Made by a program: the position numbers and the translations under genes. The notes under the pieces were generated by a model. That model made no database searches. It saw only the letters and a program-made list of their open reading frames with translations, and was not told where the DNA came from. Below are positions 17,473-25,870 of a DNA stretch of 44,780 bases, in pieces. Source of the DNA: Acidovorax sp. Leaf191 (GTDB lineage Bacteria > Pseudomonadota > Gammaproteobacteria > Burkholderiales > Burkholderiaceae_C); assembly GCF_001424425.1 (NCBI RefSeq), contig NZ_LMPT01000011.1, positions 1-44,780 on the forward strand, read 5' to 3'. Numbering within the stretch: position 1 is the first letter of the stretch; each line of letters opens with the position of its first letter.

Positions 17473-19391
17473 ATGCGCGAAGCACGTCCGCTGCCACCAG
17501 CACAACCCCGCCATCGACAACTGCCCCGCTGCGCATCGCCCTGCTGGGCAACCCCAACTGCGGCAAGACCGCGCTCTTCAACCTGCTGACGGGTGCCCGC
17601 CAGAAGGTGGCCAACTATGCGGGCGTGACGGTCGAGCGCAAGGAAGGCTCGCTGCAGACCGCCAGCGGCCGGCGCGTGCGCGTGCTGGACCTGCCGGGCG
17701 CCTACAGCCTGCATGCGCAAAGCATGGACGAAGCCGTCACGCGCGACATCGTCACCGGGCAGCGGGCGGGCGAGCCCGCGCCCGAGGTGCTGGTCTGCGT
17801 GACCGATGCCACCCACCTGCGGCTGAACCTGCGCCTGGTGCTGGAGGCCCGCGCCCTGGGGCTGCCCATGGTGCTGGTACTGAACATGAGCGACGTGGCC
17901 GAGCGCCAGGGCATCGTGATCGACCGCGAGGCGCTGGCGCGTGAGCTGGGCATGCCGGTGCTGGCCACCGTGGGCGTGCGGGGCGGCGGTGCGCAAGAAC
18001 TGGTGCAGTGGCTGGACACGGTGCAGCCTGCGGCGCTGGCTGCCGCGCAGGTGCCGCTGGCGATGCCCGAAGGCAGCGCGCAGCAGCAGGTGATGCAGCT
18101 GCACCAGCAGGTGCGCCGCATCATCGACCTGGCAGTGCGCGCGCCGCAGGTCAGCCTGCACCGCGACGACCGCATCGACGCGGTGGTGCTGCACCCGGTG
18201 TGGGGCATGGTGCTGCTGGCCGTGACGCTGTTCCTGATGTTCCAGGCGGTGTTCAGCTGGGCCGCTGCGCCCATGGACTGGATCAAGGCCGCCACGGAGG
18301 CCGCGGGCGCGTGGGTCAACGCGAACATGGGCGAGGGCACGCTGCGCAGCCTGCTCACCGACGGCATCATCGCCGGCGCGGGCGGGGTGGTGGTGTTCCT
18401 GCCGCAGATCCTGATCCTGTTCTTCTTCATCCTGGTGCTGGAAGACTCGGGCTACCTGCCGCGCGCGGCGTTTTTGCTGGACCGGGTGATGGGCGTGGTG
18501 GGCCTGTCGGGCCGCTCGTTCATCCCGCTGCTGTCGAGCTTTGCATGTGCCATCCCGGGCATCATGGCCACGCGATCCATCCCGAGCTGGCGCGACCGGC
18601 TGGTGACGATCATGATCGCGCCGCTCATGACGTGCTCGGCACGTTTGCCGGTGTATGCGCTGCTCATCGCGGCCTTCATCCCGGAGCGCACGGTGGCCGG
18701 TGTGTTCAACCTGCAGGGCTTGGTGCTGTTCGCGCTGTACGTGGCCGGCATCGTCAGCGCCATGGCGGTGGCCGCCGTGGCCCGGCTGGCGCGCACCAAC
18801 ACCGGTGCCGCGCCGCTGCTGATGGAGCTGCCCACCTACCGCTGGCCCAGCGTGCGCAGCCTGGCCATCGGCCTGTGGGAGCGCGCCAAGATCTTCCTGC
18901 GCCGCGTGGGCGGCATCATCCTGGCGCTCACCGTGCTGCTGTGGTTCTTGTCGTCGTTCCCGGCGCCACCGGTGGGCGCCACCGGGCCCGCCATCGAATA
19001 CAGCCTGGCGGGCAAAATCGGCAGCCTGCTGGCGGTGGTGTTCGCGCCCATCGGCTTCAACTGGCAGATCTCCATCGCCCTGGTGCCCGGCATGGCCGCG
19101 CGCGAGGTGGCCGTGGGGGCCTTGGGCACCGTGTATGCGCTGTCGGCCACGGGCGAGGAGACCGCCGCGCAGTTGGGCCCGCTGATCGCCGCCCAATGGT
19201 CACTGGCCACGGCGCTGTCGCTGCTGGTGTGGTTCATCTTCGCGCCGCAGTGCCTGTCGACCATCGCCACCGTCAAGCGCGAGACCAACAGCTGGCGGTA
19301 CCCGTTGATCATGACGGCGTACCTGTTTGCGCTGGCCTACCTGGCCAGCTTCGTGACGTACCGCATCGCACTGGCGATGGGTGGAGGGTAG
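17469..19391 (+). CDS. feoB: Ferrous iron transporter FeoB
   Basis: A 640-residue inner-membrane Fe(II) transporter with an N-terminal G domain. G1 is GNPNCGKT (27-34), G3 is DLPG (74-77) and G4 is NMSD (139-142), so GTP binding is intact. The transmembrane part carries two gate-like halves, with GVVVFLPQILILFFF and SFACAIPGIMATRS, the latter including the conserved Cys, and later FNWQISIALVPGMAAREVAVG. It is shorter than the 773-residue E. coli protein, mainly in linkers, as in many betaproteobacteria. It is cotranscribed with feoA and with the Cys-rich peptide gene 6 bp downstream. Confidence 0.96.
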   Translation: MNARSTSAATSTTPPSTTAPLRIALLGNPNCGKTALFNLLTGARQKVANYAGVTVERKEGSLQTASGRRVRVLDLPGAYSLHAQSMDEAVTRDIVTGQRAGEPAPEVLVCVTDATHLRLNLRLVLEARALGLPMVLVLNMSDVAERQGIVIDREALARELGMPVLATVGVRGGGAQELVQWLDTVQPAALAAAQVPLAMPEGSAQQQVMQLHQQVRRIIDLAVRAPQVSLHRDDRIDAVVLHPVWGMVLLAVTLFLMFQAVFSWAAAPMDWIKAATEAAGAWVNANMGEGTLRSLLTDGIIAGAGGVVVFLPQILILFFFILVLEDSGYLPRAAFLLDRVMGVVGLSGRSFIPLLSSFACAIPGIMATRSIPSWRDRLVTIMIAPLMTCSARLPVYALLIAAFIPERTVAGVFNLQGLVLFALYVAGIVSAMAVAAVARLARTNTGAAPLLMELPTYRWPSVRSLAIGLWERAKIFLRRVGGIILALTVLLWFLSSFPAPPVGATGPAIEYSLAGKIGSLLAVVFAPIGFNWQISIALVPGMAAREVAVGALGTVYALSATGEETAAQLGPLIAAQWSLATALSLLVWFIFAPQCLSTIATVKRETNSWRYPLIMTAYLFALAYLASFVTYRIALAMGGG

Positions 19392-19397
19392 ACAACC

Positions 19398-19655
19398 ATG
19401 GCGCAGGACATCATCGTCGGCGTGATCGTGGCCGTTGCCATGCTCTACGTGGCGTGGCGCTACATGCCCCAGGGCTGGCGGCAACGCCTGGGCCGGGTGC
19501 ATCCGGCGCTGGTGCAGGCACCGGGCTGCGGCAGCGGGGACGGCGGTGGGGGGTGCAGCAGCTGCAGTAGCGGTGGCGGTGGCTGCGGTCCTGCAGCATC
19601 GTCGCCGGGCGAGGCTGCCGAGAAAACAGTGGCCATGCCACGCTCGCGGCATTGA
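19398..19655 (+). CDS. FeoB-associated Cys-rich membrane peptide
   Basis: An 85-residue product with one N-terminal membrane helix (IIVGVIVAVAMLYVAWRYM), a basic segment RQRLGRV, then a Gly/Cys/Ser-rich run containing GCGSGDGGGGCSSC and GGGGCG. This arrangement matches the FeoB-associated Cys-rich membrane proteins that take the place of FeoC in several lineages. The Cys cluster may bind iron or a cluster; that is inference. It starts 6 bp after the feoB stop and is the last gene of the Feo operon. Confidence 0.8.
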   Translation: MAQDIIVGVIVAVAMLYVAWRYMPQGWRQRLGRVHPALVQAPGCGSGDGGGGCSSCSSGGGGCGPAASSPGEAAEKTVAMPRSRH

Positions 19656-19672
19656 TATGGGTTGCTATATTA

Positions 19673-19730
19673 TTTGTAGCTGCTTGCGCTTGTCCATCAA
19701 GCGGTAGAGGGCGCTGGAGCATCTAATAGG
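19673..19730 (+). repeat. Comamonadaceae-type dispersed hairpin repeat, copy 3
   Basis: TTGCTATATTATTTGTAGCTG, then the perfect central hairpin CGCTTG-tccat-CAAGCG and GGTAGAGGGCG. It begins 17 bp after the last Feo gene, at the end of the operon transcript. Confidence 0.88.
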
Positions 19731-19772
19731 CTTGGATGGTTTGGATGGCCACATGCGTCACATACCCCCAAT

Positions 19773-19846
19773 CCGTTCGGGCTGAGCCCGTCGAAGCCTT
19801 GCACGCTGGGGGCATGCCCTGGCTTCGACAGGCTCAGCCCGAACGG
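19773..19846. terminator. Large inverted repeat between convergent operons, probable bidirectional terminator
   Basis: Two 26-bp arms, 19773-19798 and 19821-19846, are complementary with a single mismatch around a 22-base loop; they begin and end with CCGTTCGGG and CCCGAACGG. It lies between the feo operon and the convergent two-component operon, where a shared transcription end is needed. There is no strong T-run, so termination would depend on stem strength. The arm sequence is, to my knowledge, a widely scattered palindrome in betaproteobacteria and pseudomonads; a worn copy is at 9577-9636. Confidence 0.7.
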
Positions 19847-19964
19847 ATGGTGAGGTCGCTGAGGCTGCAGTTCATCAGGCCGCGAGTTCGCTGAGGCTGA
19901 AGCTCATCAGGCCGATGGCCAGCGGTTGTCACGACGGCCATGGCCCGCTCGGATCAGCGCCGCA

Positions 19965-21425
19965 TCAGCCCCGGCGCGCCGCCAGCGGTATCTCCACGAA
20001 GAAGCCCACGCCCCTTCCATCCAGTCCCTGGCCCAGCCGCACTTGCCCGCCCATGCGCAGCGCGGCTTGGCGCACGATGGCAAGGCCCAGGCCGGAGCCG
20101 TTGGTGGCATGGTCCCCATCGTTGTGGCTACCGCTGCCGGCCGCATGGCCCGGGCCGCGGTAGAAGCGTTCGAACACCTTGCCCTGCTCGGCCACTGGAA
20201 TGCCCGGCCCGTCGTCCTGCACCGCCAATTGCAGCGTTGTGCCACCGTCGCCCACCCGCAGGCCGACAGCCACCGTGCCGCCTGCGAGCGAGTAGCGCAC
20301 CGCGTTGTCCAGCAGGTTGTGCACCACCGATTCCAGCGCGGGCAGGTCCAGCCGCGCAGTCAGGCTGTCGGGCGCGTCCAGCGACAGTTCGATCTGCCGG
20401 GCCATGGCCCGCGGCGCGGCCTGCGCCAGCGCGGCGCGCAGCCACTGCGCCACGTCCAGGTCGCGCGGGGCTGGGCGCTGAGCTTCATCGAGCGCAGCCA
20501 GGTCCAGCAGTTGCTGCGCCAGGTGCGAGGTGCGGGCGATGGCCTGCTCCAGGTGCGCCTGGGCCTGCGTGCGCTCGGCTTCGCTTTGCGAACGTGCCAT
20601 GACATGGGCTTGGGCGGTGATGACGGCCAGGGGCGTGCGGATCTCGTGGGCGGCGTCCTGCACGAAGGCGCGTTCGCGCTCGACTTTCTGGCGCATGCGG
20701 GCCAGCAGGGTGTCCAGGGACTGCTCCAGTGGCTTGAGCTCGCGGTGGCGGGCGTCGAAGCCCACAGGCTGCAGGTCGTCGTTGTTGCGCCGGGCGATGC
20801 GGCTGGCCAACTGCTGCAGCGGCTTGAGGCCGTTGCGCACCGACAGCCACACGGGCACCAGCACGAAGGGCATGGCCAGCAGCAGATAGGGCAGGATGAA
20901 GCGGCCGTTGTAAGCCAGAAAGGCTGCATCCGTGCGCTTGGGCTCGAACACCTGCAAGGCCCACCGGGCGTTGTGGCCTGTGTAGATGCGGTACACGGTG
21001 CCCTCTGCGATGGCTTCGGTAATCACGCCCACCGCCTCCGGGTGCCTGGGGGGGAGATTCAGGGTCTTCAACTCATGCGAGGCAAACACCGGATTGCCGT
21101 CTGCATCACTGAGTGCGTGCAGTGTCTTGCCAGGAAAAATGCCAATCTGGCGGCGTCGTATGTAGGTCCACGTTTCGGTGGAGTCGATGGCCGCTGCAGC
21201 GTGTGCGGGGTCGGTCACGTCCTGCAGAGACACCAGCAGGGCGTCTCCGTACTTTTGCAGGCCCGGGTCGTTGGTGATGGTGTGTTTGTAGGTCATGAAG
21301 ATGTAGCACAGCAACACCCCCCAGACCAGCACAAACGCCAGCAGCACCGATACCACGCTGCGGCGCACCAGGGTGGGCTCGGCCAGCCGCTGCCATCTGG
21401 CGCGCAATGTCGTGCGTGCGCTCAT
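19965..21425 (-). CDS. Sensor histidine kinase, QseC/PmrB-like
   Basis: A 486-residue inner-membrane sensor kinase. Membrane helices at about 22-45 and 176-197 enclose a periplasmic sensing domain of about 130 residues. The H-box is FVQDAAHEIRTPLAVI with phospho-acceptor His260, followed by the N-box VVHNLLDNAVRYS, the G1-type DDGPGIP, an F-box (VFERFYRG) and G2-type GSGLGLAIVRQ. The start at 21425 overlaps the stop of the response regulator (ATGA, 21422-21425), so the pair is coupled. The domain order and regulator type are those of QseBC/PmrAB/TctDE-class systems. The signal is unknown; the divergent TonB-dependent receptor suggests something linked to metal or siderophore uptake. Confidence 0.92.
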   Translation of the reverse strand: MSARTTLRARWQRLAEPTLVRRSVVSVLLAFVLVWGVLLCYIFMTYKHTITNDPGLQKYGDALLVSLQDVTDPAHAAAAIDSTETWTYIRRRQIGIFPGKTLHALSDADGNPVFASHELKTLNLPPRHPEAVGVITEAIAEGTVYRIYTGHNARWALQVFEPKRTDAAFLAYNGRFILPYLLLAMPFVLVPVWLSVRNGLKPLQQLASRIARRNNDDLQPVGFDARHRELKPLEQSLDTLLARMRQKVERERAFVQDAAHEIRTPLAVITAQAHVMARSQSEAERTQAQAHLEQAIARTSHLAQQLLDLAALDEAQRPAPRDLDVAQWLRAALAQAAPRAMARQIELSLDAPDSLTARLDLPALESVVHNLLDNAVRYSLAGGTVAVGLRVGDGGTTLQLAVQDDGPGIPVAEQGKVFERFYRGPGHAAGSGSHNDGDHATNGSGLGLAIVRQAALRMGGQVRLGQGLDGRGVGFFVEIPLAARRG

Positions 21426-22078
21426 GCTTGAAGCAGGTAACCCACGCCACGCACCGTGCGGATCAGCTCCGGCCCGATCTTGCGGCGCAGGTTGGACACA
21501 TGCACTTCGATGGCGCCAAAGTCCACCGGCTCGCCCAGCGGGTCCAGCCGCTGCGCGATCACGCCCTTGGGCACCACGGCGCCGGGCTCGCGTGCCAGCT
21601 CCAGCAGCAGCTGAAACTCGCGCGGCGACAAGTCCAGCGCCTCGCTGCCACGCCGCACCTGGTGGCGCCGGGGCTCGATCACCAGCTCGCCCAGCACCCA
21701 GCGCTCGCTGGCCTGCCGCGCGCTGCGGCGCAGTACCGCGCGGATGCGCGACATCAGCTCGGCCGTGGCAAAGGGCTTGATCACGAAGTCGTCCGCGCCG
21801 CCGTCCAGCCCCGCCAGCCGGTCCTCCACCGCCGAGCGCGCGGTGATCACGATAACGGGCACCTGCTCCCCCTGCGCCCGCCAGCGTGCCAGCAGGTCGA
21901 ACCCGCTGCCGTCGGGCAGCGTCAGGTCCAGCAGCACGCAGTCCACGGTGGTGGCATCCACTGTGGCGGGCGCGTCCACCGCGCGGCGCAGCCACTCGCT
22001 GGTCAGTCCCTCGACCTTCAGTGCCGACTGCAGGGCCCGGCCCAGGTCCAGGTCGTCTTCGATGAGCAGGATGTGCAT
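21422..22078 (-). CDS. OmpR/PhoB-family response regulator
   Basis: A 218-residue two-domain regulator. The receiver has the acidic pocket IEDD (6-9), phospho-acceptor Asp51 in LLDLTLPDG and Lys101 in VIKPF. The C-terminal winged helix carries LSPREFQLLLELAREPGAVV, IEVHVSNLRRKI and IRTVRGVGYLL. It is first in the operon with the kinase and reads divergently from the TonB-dependent receptor gene, 111 bp away. That spacer contains one CTTAAG (22151-22156 region), a half of the CTTAAG-type boxes used by PmrA/QseB-class regulators, but no clear second half, so direct control of the receptor is only suggested. Confidence 0.94.
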   Translation of the reverse strand: MHILLIEDDLDLGRALQSALKVEGLTSEWLRRAVDAPATVDATTVDCVLLDLTLPDGSGFDLLARWRAQGEQVPVIVITARSAVEDRLAGLDGGADDFVIKPFATAELMSRIRAVLRRSARQASERWVLGELVIEPRRHQVRRGSEALDLSPREFQLLLELAREPGAVVPKGVIAQRLDPLGEPVDFGAIEVHVSNLRRKIGPELIRTVRGVGYLLQA

Positions 22079-22189
22079 GGGGGGATTGTGGCGGTTTGCA
22101 CCACGGTTGGACGGGGCAACAGCATGTTGGCGCGCCGTCTTTGGCTGCGCTTAAGACACGCGCTGGACAATGACCGGAGGAGGGTAGGT

Positions 22190-24370
22190 ATGAGAAAAAT
22201 CAAGCGCCATGCCGCGATGTGGATGACTTGTCTGGCGGGCCATGCTGCGTGGGCCCAGGGTCAGGCCGAGGGTGCGGGTGCACCCCCGCAACTGGAGGGC
22301 GTGACGGTGACGGCGCGCCGCTCGCTCGAGCAGCGCTTCTTTGCTGCGGGCTCGCTGGTGGTGGTGGACCGCAACGACATCGAGCAGATGGGCGCTTTCT
22401 CGGTGGCCGATGTGCTGCGTCAGTTGCCCGGCGTGCAGGTGACGCCGTCAGGGGACGGCAGTGTGGAGATTCGCATGCGCGGCATGGACCGTGGCGCGAC
22501 CCAGTTGCTGGTGGATGGACAGCGCGTAGGCAGCAAGCGATCGCAGTTGCCCATCGACCAACTGCCGCCAGAGCTGATCGAGCGCATCGAGGTGGTGCGC
22601 GCGCCGACGGCGGAGTTCTCAGGGGCCACGGGCGGCACCATCAACATCGTGCTGCGCCAGGCCACGGTCAAGCGCGAGACAGTGCTGCGCCTGACGGACA
22701 ACCATGTGTGGGGGCGCGATGCGGGCCAGGCCTTCTTCTCGCGCACGGGTCCTATCGGCGCCACGCCGACACGGGCTGGCGATGAGAGTGATGCAGCGCC
22801 CAGCCCGCCGTGGTCGTACTTCGTGGCCGCGTCGGCCACAGGGCTGCTGCTGGGCTCGGACACCCACCGCAGCACGCAGCGTGCGGGTGTGGAAGTCGCC
22901 CAGTCGGACACCAGCGCTCGCTACCGGCGCACCGACTATGCGTTGGTCCCGCGCGTCAGCGGTCGGCTGTCGGCGCAAGACCAGCTCACGCTGCGCGCAA
23001 CGTTCAGCCGGGGCGAGTTTGCCGGCGAGTCTGTCAGCGTGGGTAGCGGTGATGGAACCTATGCGCTGAGTTCACAGGAAGCGCACCGTTACGAGCGCCG
23101 CTACCTGCAGGCCGCGGCCGACTGGACGCACCGCTTTGCCGCCAGCAAGCTCGAAACCACACTCGCCACAAGCCGGGCAAGTGACACCGTGGACCGCGAT
23201 GGAACGCTGGTCCGCGCTGCGGGAATGGCGGGGGCCGCTGCAGTGACCGACAGCTACAGCTTTCTGGATGACCGGCGGGAGGACCTGGTGAGCCTGAGTA
23301 CCAAGCTCACCGGCACCACCAGCGCTTTGCTCTGGAGCGTGGGTGCGCAGCTGGAAGACCGTCAGTTGCACGTCCGCACGACAGCGAGTGGCGAGTTGCC
23401 GTCGAACACTGCGTTGGAGTCTGGAATCCGCCGCGCCGTACTGTGGGGGCAAAACGAATGGGAGCTGCCCGCCAACACCACGCTCACCCTCGGGTTGCGG
23501 GGCGAGCAGGTCACGCTCCATGGTGGCAGCTCGCTGGTGGCGGGCCAGAGGCAATGGAACATTTTGCAGCCCTCGCTGCACACGCGCACACCGCTGTCCG
23601 ACGATCTGCAATGGCGCTTCAACCTGGCCCGCGTAACGCAGCTGCCGCGCGTGTGGGACCTGGTGGACCGGACCATTCCCAGCCAGGGCAGCAACAGCCT
23701 GAGCAACCCCGACACCATGGGCAACCCGAACCTTCGCCCTGAAGTGACGTGGACGCTGGACACAGGCTTCGAGCGCCGGCTGGCGGCGGGCCACATGGGC
23801 TTGAACGTTTTCGTGCGCAGGGTGAGCGATGCGCTCGCGCCCACGCTCCAGCTACAGGGCGCACGCTGGGTCGAGCAGCGCAGCAACGTGGGCGACGCCA
23901 TGGTCTGGGGCCTGGAGACGGACGCCCGCACCGGCCTGGGTTGGCTGGGGCTGGCCAGCGACTGGACGCTGTCTGCCAACGCCAGCCTGCTGCAGTCGCG
24001 CATGACCAGTGGGCGCAACGAGGGCCAGCGCATTCCCGGGCAAGCCCGCTACATCGTCACGTTGACTGCAGCCCGCCCTATGCCGCGCGGCGGCGGTTGG
24101 TACGGCGGCGCCACGCTGTCGATGACCGGGCCTGCAGACCAGAATGTCGACCCGGTGTTGACGGGGCGCAGCCGTGCCCATGCGATGCTGGATGTGTACG
24201 TGGGGCAGTTGGTGCGGGGCCTGGGTTACTGGCGGCTCGGTATCTACAACGTGGGGGACGCACGCTTTCGCCGCGACCGTGTAGATGCATCGGGCCCGGT
24301 GCCGCTACTGAGCACCAGCAGCATGCGGCTGACACCGCGTGTGTACCTGACGGTGGGCACGCAGTTCTGA
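22190..24370 (+). CDS. TonB-dependent outer-membrane receptor
   Basis: A 726-residue receptor. Residues 1-22 form a signal peptide ending HAAWA. The plug domain follows: LEGVTVTARRS, FSVADVLRQLPGVQVTPSG, VEIRMRGMDRGATQLLVDGQRVG, and PTAEFSGATGGTINIVLR. The rest is a beta-barrel with alternating strands ending in VYLTVGTQF, with the C-terminal Phe needed for outer-membrane insertion. Substrate cannot be assigned; siderophore or other metal chelate is most common for this subfamily. GGAGGAGGGTAGGT precedes the ATG, which decides the start. It diverges from the two-component operon and follows the feo region, but I do not see a Fur box in its 111-bp upstream spacer. Confidence 0.92.
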   Translation: MRKIKRHAAMWMTCLAGHAAWAQGQAEGAGAPPQLEGVTVTARRSLEQRFFAAGSLVVVDRNDIEQMGAFSVADVLRQLPGVQVTPSGDGSVEIRMRGMDRGATQLLVDGQRVGSKRSQLPIDQLPPELIERIEVVRAPTAEFSGATGGTINIVLRQATVKRETVLRLTDNHVWGRDAGQAFFSRTGPIGATPTRAGDESDAAPSPPWSYFVAASATGLLLGSDTHRSTQRAGVEVAQSDTSARYRRTDYALVPRVSGRLSAQDQLTLRATFSRGEFAGESVSVGSGDGTYALSSQEAHRYERRYLQAAADWTHRFAASKLETTLATSRASDTVDRDGTLVRAAGMAGAAAVTDSYSFLDDRREDLVSLSTKLTGTTSALLWSVGAQLEDRQLHVRTTASGELPSNTALESGIRRAVLWGQNEWELPANTTLTLGLRGEQVTLHGGSSLVAGQRQWNILQPSLHTRTPLSDDLQWRFNLARVTQLPRVWDLVDRTIPSQGSNSLSNPDTMGNPNLRPEVTWTLDTGFERRLAAGHMGLNVFVRRVSDALAPTLQLQGARWVEQRSNVGDAMVWGLETDARTGLGWLGLASDWTLSANASLLQSRMTSGRNEGQRIPGQARYIVTLTAARPMPRGGGWYGGATLSMTGPADQNVDPVLTGRSRAHAMLDVYVGQLVRGLGYWRLGIYNVGDARFRRDRVDASGPVPLLSTSSMRLTPRVYLTVGTQF

Positions 24371-24447
24371 CGGTGGCTGCCGCCTTGTCTTGCCCCTGGC
24401 TGCGCTGAGCGGTTCAATCCCACCTGTCTACCCATCGCCTGGAAATC

Positions 24448-24972
24448 ATGGATGCTCCCAACGCTTTGATCGAACTGCGGCAGCTGTCTGCCGCCAATGC
24501 GGAGGTGTTTTCGTCGCTGCGCCGCGAACTGACAGCGGACAACCCGATACCCATGGGTCTCACGTTGGAGGAAGAACTGAGCCGCTCTCTGGACGGCTTC
24601 AGGGAGCAACTGGCGTATCCGGCGCCGAATGCCGTATTCGGAGTCTTTTGCGATGGTGTGTTGGCGGGGACGGCAGCCGTGGCATGGCAGAGCAAATTCG
24701 CATCGTCTCGCCACAAGGTATTGTTGTGGGGCACTTTTGTTTCCCCACGGTTCAGACGCCGAGGTTTTGCGCGCAGGCTGGTTGTGCGGGCCATTGAGCA
24801 CGCACATGCTCAAGGTGCGCGGCGGATCAATCTCATGATGTATTTGCCCAACGATGCGGCGGCCCAGCTGTACCGGTCGCTGGGTTTCTCGACATACGGT
24901 GTGGAGCCGGAGGCCGTGTGTCTTGACGGGGCGTACTTCGACGCTGCGCTGATGAGCCTGCGGTTGGACTGA
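24448..24972 (+). CDS. GNAT-family N-acetyltransferase
   Basis: 174 residues. The central strand-turn-helix has VLLWGTFVSPRFRRRGFARRLVVRAIEHA, with the pyrophosphate-binding loop RRRGFA (R/QxxGxA), followed by NLMMYLPNDAAAQLYRSLGFSTYG, the characteristic GNAT second half. It transfers acetyl from acetyl-CoA to a small molecule or protein amine; the acceptor is not known. It starts 77 bp after the TonB receptor gene on the same strand and may be cotranscribed. It converges on the HD-type gene. Confidence 0.88.
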   Translation: MDAPNALIELRQLSAANAEVFSSLRRELTADNPIPMGLTLEEELSRSLDGFREQLAYPAPNAVFGVFCDGVLAGTAAVAWQSKFASSRHKVLLWGTFVSPRFRRRGFARRLVVRAIEHAHAQGARRINLMMYLPNDAAAQLYRSLGFSTYGVEPEAVCLDGAYFDAALMSLRLD

Positions 24973-25001
24973 GCCCTGCGCGGGGTGGCCCTGTTACCTG
25001 C

Positions 25002-25682
25002 TCAGCCGTACAAGCGGCCTGAGGAAAGGGCTTGCAAGGCGTTCTGGAGGTTTGCGCGCGCCTGTGCCTCATAACGCTCGTGGAACCACTCCGAGCCATA
25101 TATCCGCGGCCGCTCCACAAACCCCTGCAGCACCGCGCTGCGGCCCGCCACGTAACGCGGCCAGCGGACAAAGAAGTATTCACGCCGCACGTTGCGCTCG
25201 AACTGGCGGTAGACCGCCTCGCTCTGGCCGAGGATGGACAGGTCGATATCGACAACCCATTTCGCATCACCGGCCAGGGTGCCCGGGTTGTGGCGGGTGT
25301 CGAGGATGTGCTGGTGCACGCTGAGAACCATGGTTTCGGGCAGTCCCTGGCTGCGCAGGAAGCGCACGGCCCAGTCAGCGCTGCGCTGCTCGTTGTGGCG
25401 GCTCCACGGCCAGTAGACCGCGTCGTGGTACCACAGCGCCAGGGCCACGGCATGGGGGTCTTGCAGGGCACCGGGCTGCGGGTCCTGCACGGCGTGCAGG
25501 TGCCGCAGGCAGGCCCACAGGTGCGTGGTGTCGTGGTACGCGCGGGGCCAGTGGGCCCAGCTCAGGATGAGGCGGCGGCCCTCGGCGCGCCAGGCGGGGG
25601 TGTCGCGGCCCAGCGCCTGGCCCAGCGCGTTCCAGTGCGCCTGCAGTTCGGCGCTGTGGACGGGCTGGCGGCGCCAGGACAT
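25002..25682 (-). CDS. HD-superfamily predicted metal-dependent hydrolase
   Basis: A 226-residue protein. Metal-ligand patterns of the HD family are visible: RAYHDTTHLWACL, then ALALWYHDAVYWP with the HD pair, and SVHQHILDTRH with GDAKWVVDIDLSILG. It matches the COG4339 group, which is conserved but of unresolved substrate (a phosphohydrolase role is inferred). The ATG at 25682 is preferred; the frame continues upstream for 61 codons into the palindromic insert next to argF, which is not gene-like. It lies downstream of argF on the same strand, so it may be read from the arg operon through the duplicated argF end. Confidence 0.85.
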   Translation of the reverse strand: MSWRRQPVHSAELQAHWNALGQALGRDTPAWRAEGRRLILSWAHWPRAYHDTTHLWACLRHLHAVQDPQPGALQDPHAVALALWYHDAVYWPWSRHNEQRSADWAVRFLRSQGLPETMVLSVHQHILDTRHNPGTLAGDAKWVVDIDLSILGQSEAVYRQFERNVRREYFFVRWPRYVAGRSAVLQGFVERPRIYGSEWFHERYEAQARANLQNALQALSSGRLYG

Positions 25683-25706
25683 GGTGGAGCGGTGGATCAG
25701 GCCACG

Positions 25707-25754
25707 CGGCCGAGCAAAAGGTACTCCATGAGTGCCTTTTGCACGTGCATCCTG
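25707..25754 (-). pseudogene. Duplicated 3' end of argF
   Basis: These 48 bp match the true argF 3' end at 25868-25915 with one mismatch. Read on the minus strand they encode HVQKALMEYLLLGR, followed by VA and a stop at 25697-25699, mirroring the authentic GRIA-stop. The copy is separated from the real gene end by 113 bp. It is a fragment with no gene of its own. A direct repeat formed by the 3' end of a gene is what site-specific integration or a slipped duplication would leave. Confidence 0.85.
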
Positions 25755-25761
25755 CTGTGGC

Positions 25762-25820
25762 TTCGGCGCGCGGCCTGCGGCCGCTTCATGTCCGCTGTGC
25801 GGACATGAGCCTGCGCCGAA
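25762..25820. repeat. Palindromic insert between the two argF ends
   Basis: Outer arms TTCGGCGC (25762-25769) and GCGCCGAA (25813-25820) enclose a perfect inner hairpin CATGTCCG (25787-25794) - ctgtg - CGGACATG (25800-25807). Together with the palindrome at 25846-25870 most of the 113-bp insert is able to fold back on itself. No coding frame is supported. Confidence 0.75.
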
Positions 25821-25845
25821 ACAGGCTGCTGGCGCTGGCGCGCCA

Positions 25846-25870
25846 CCGGATTGCATGTCATGCAATCCGG
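25846..25870. repeat. Perfect 25-bp palindrome at the argF stop codon
   Basis: CCGGATTGCATG (25846-25857) and CATGCAATCCGG (25859-25870) are perfect complements around a single T at 25858. The right arm is the last four codons and stop of argF. It could act as a terminator stem or as a recombination/crossover palindrome. Confidence 0.85.

Noticed and set aside
17073..19196. Long open frame antisense to feoB (707 codons)
   Set aside because: Composition is Arg/His/Gln/Ala repeats typical of the complement of GC-rich coding DNA; feoB has all G motifs on the other strand.
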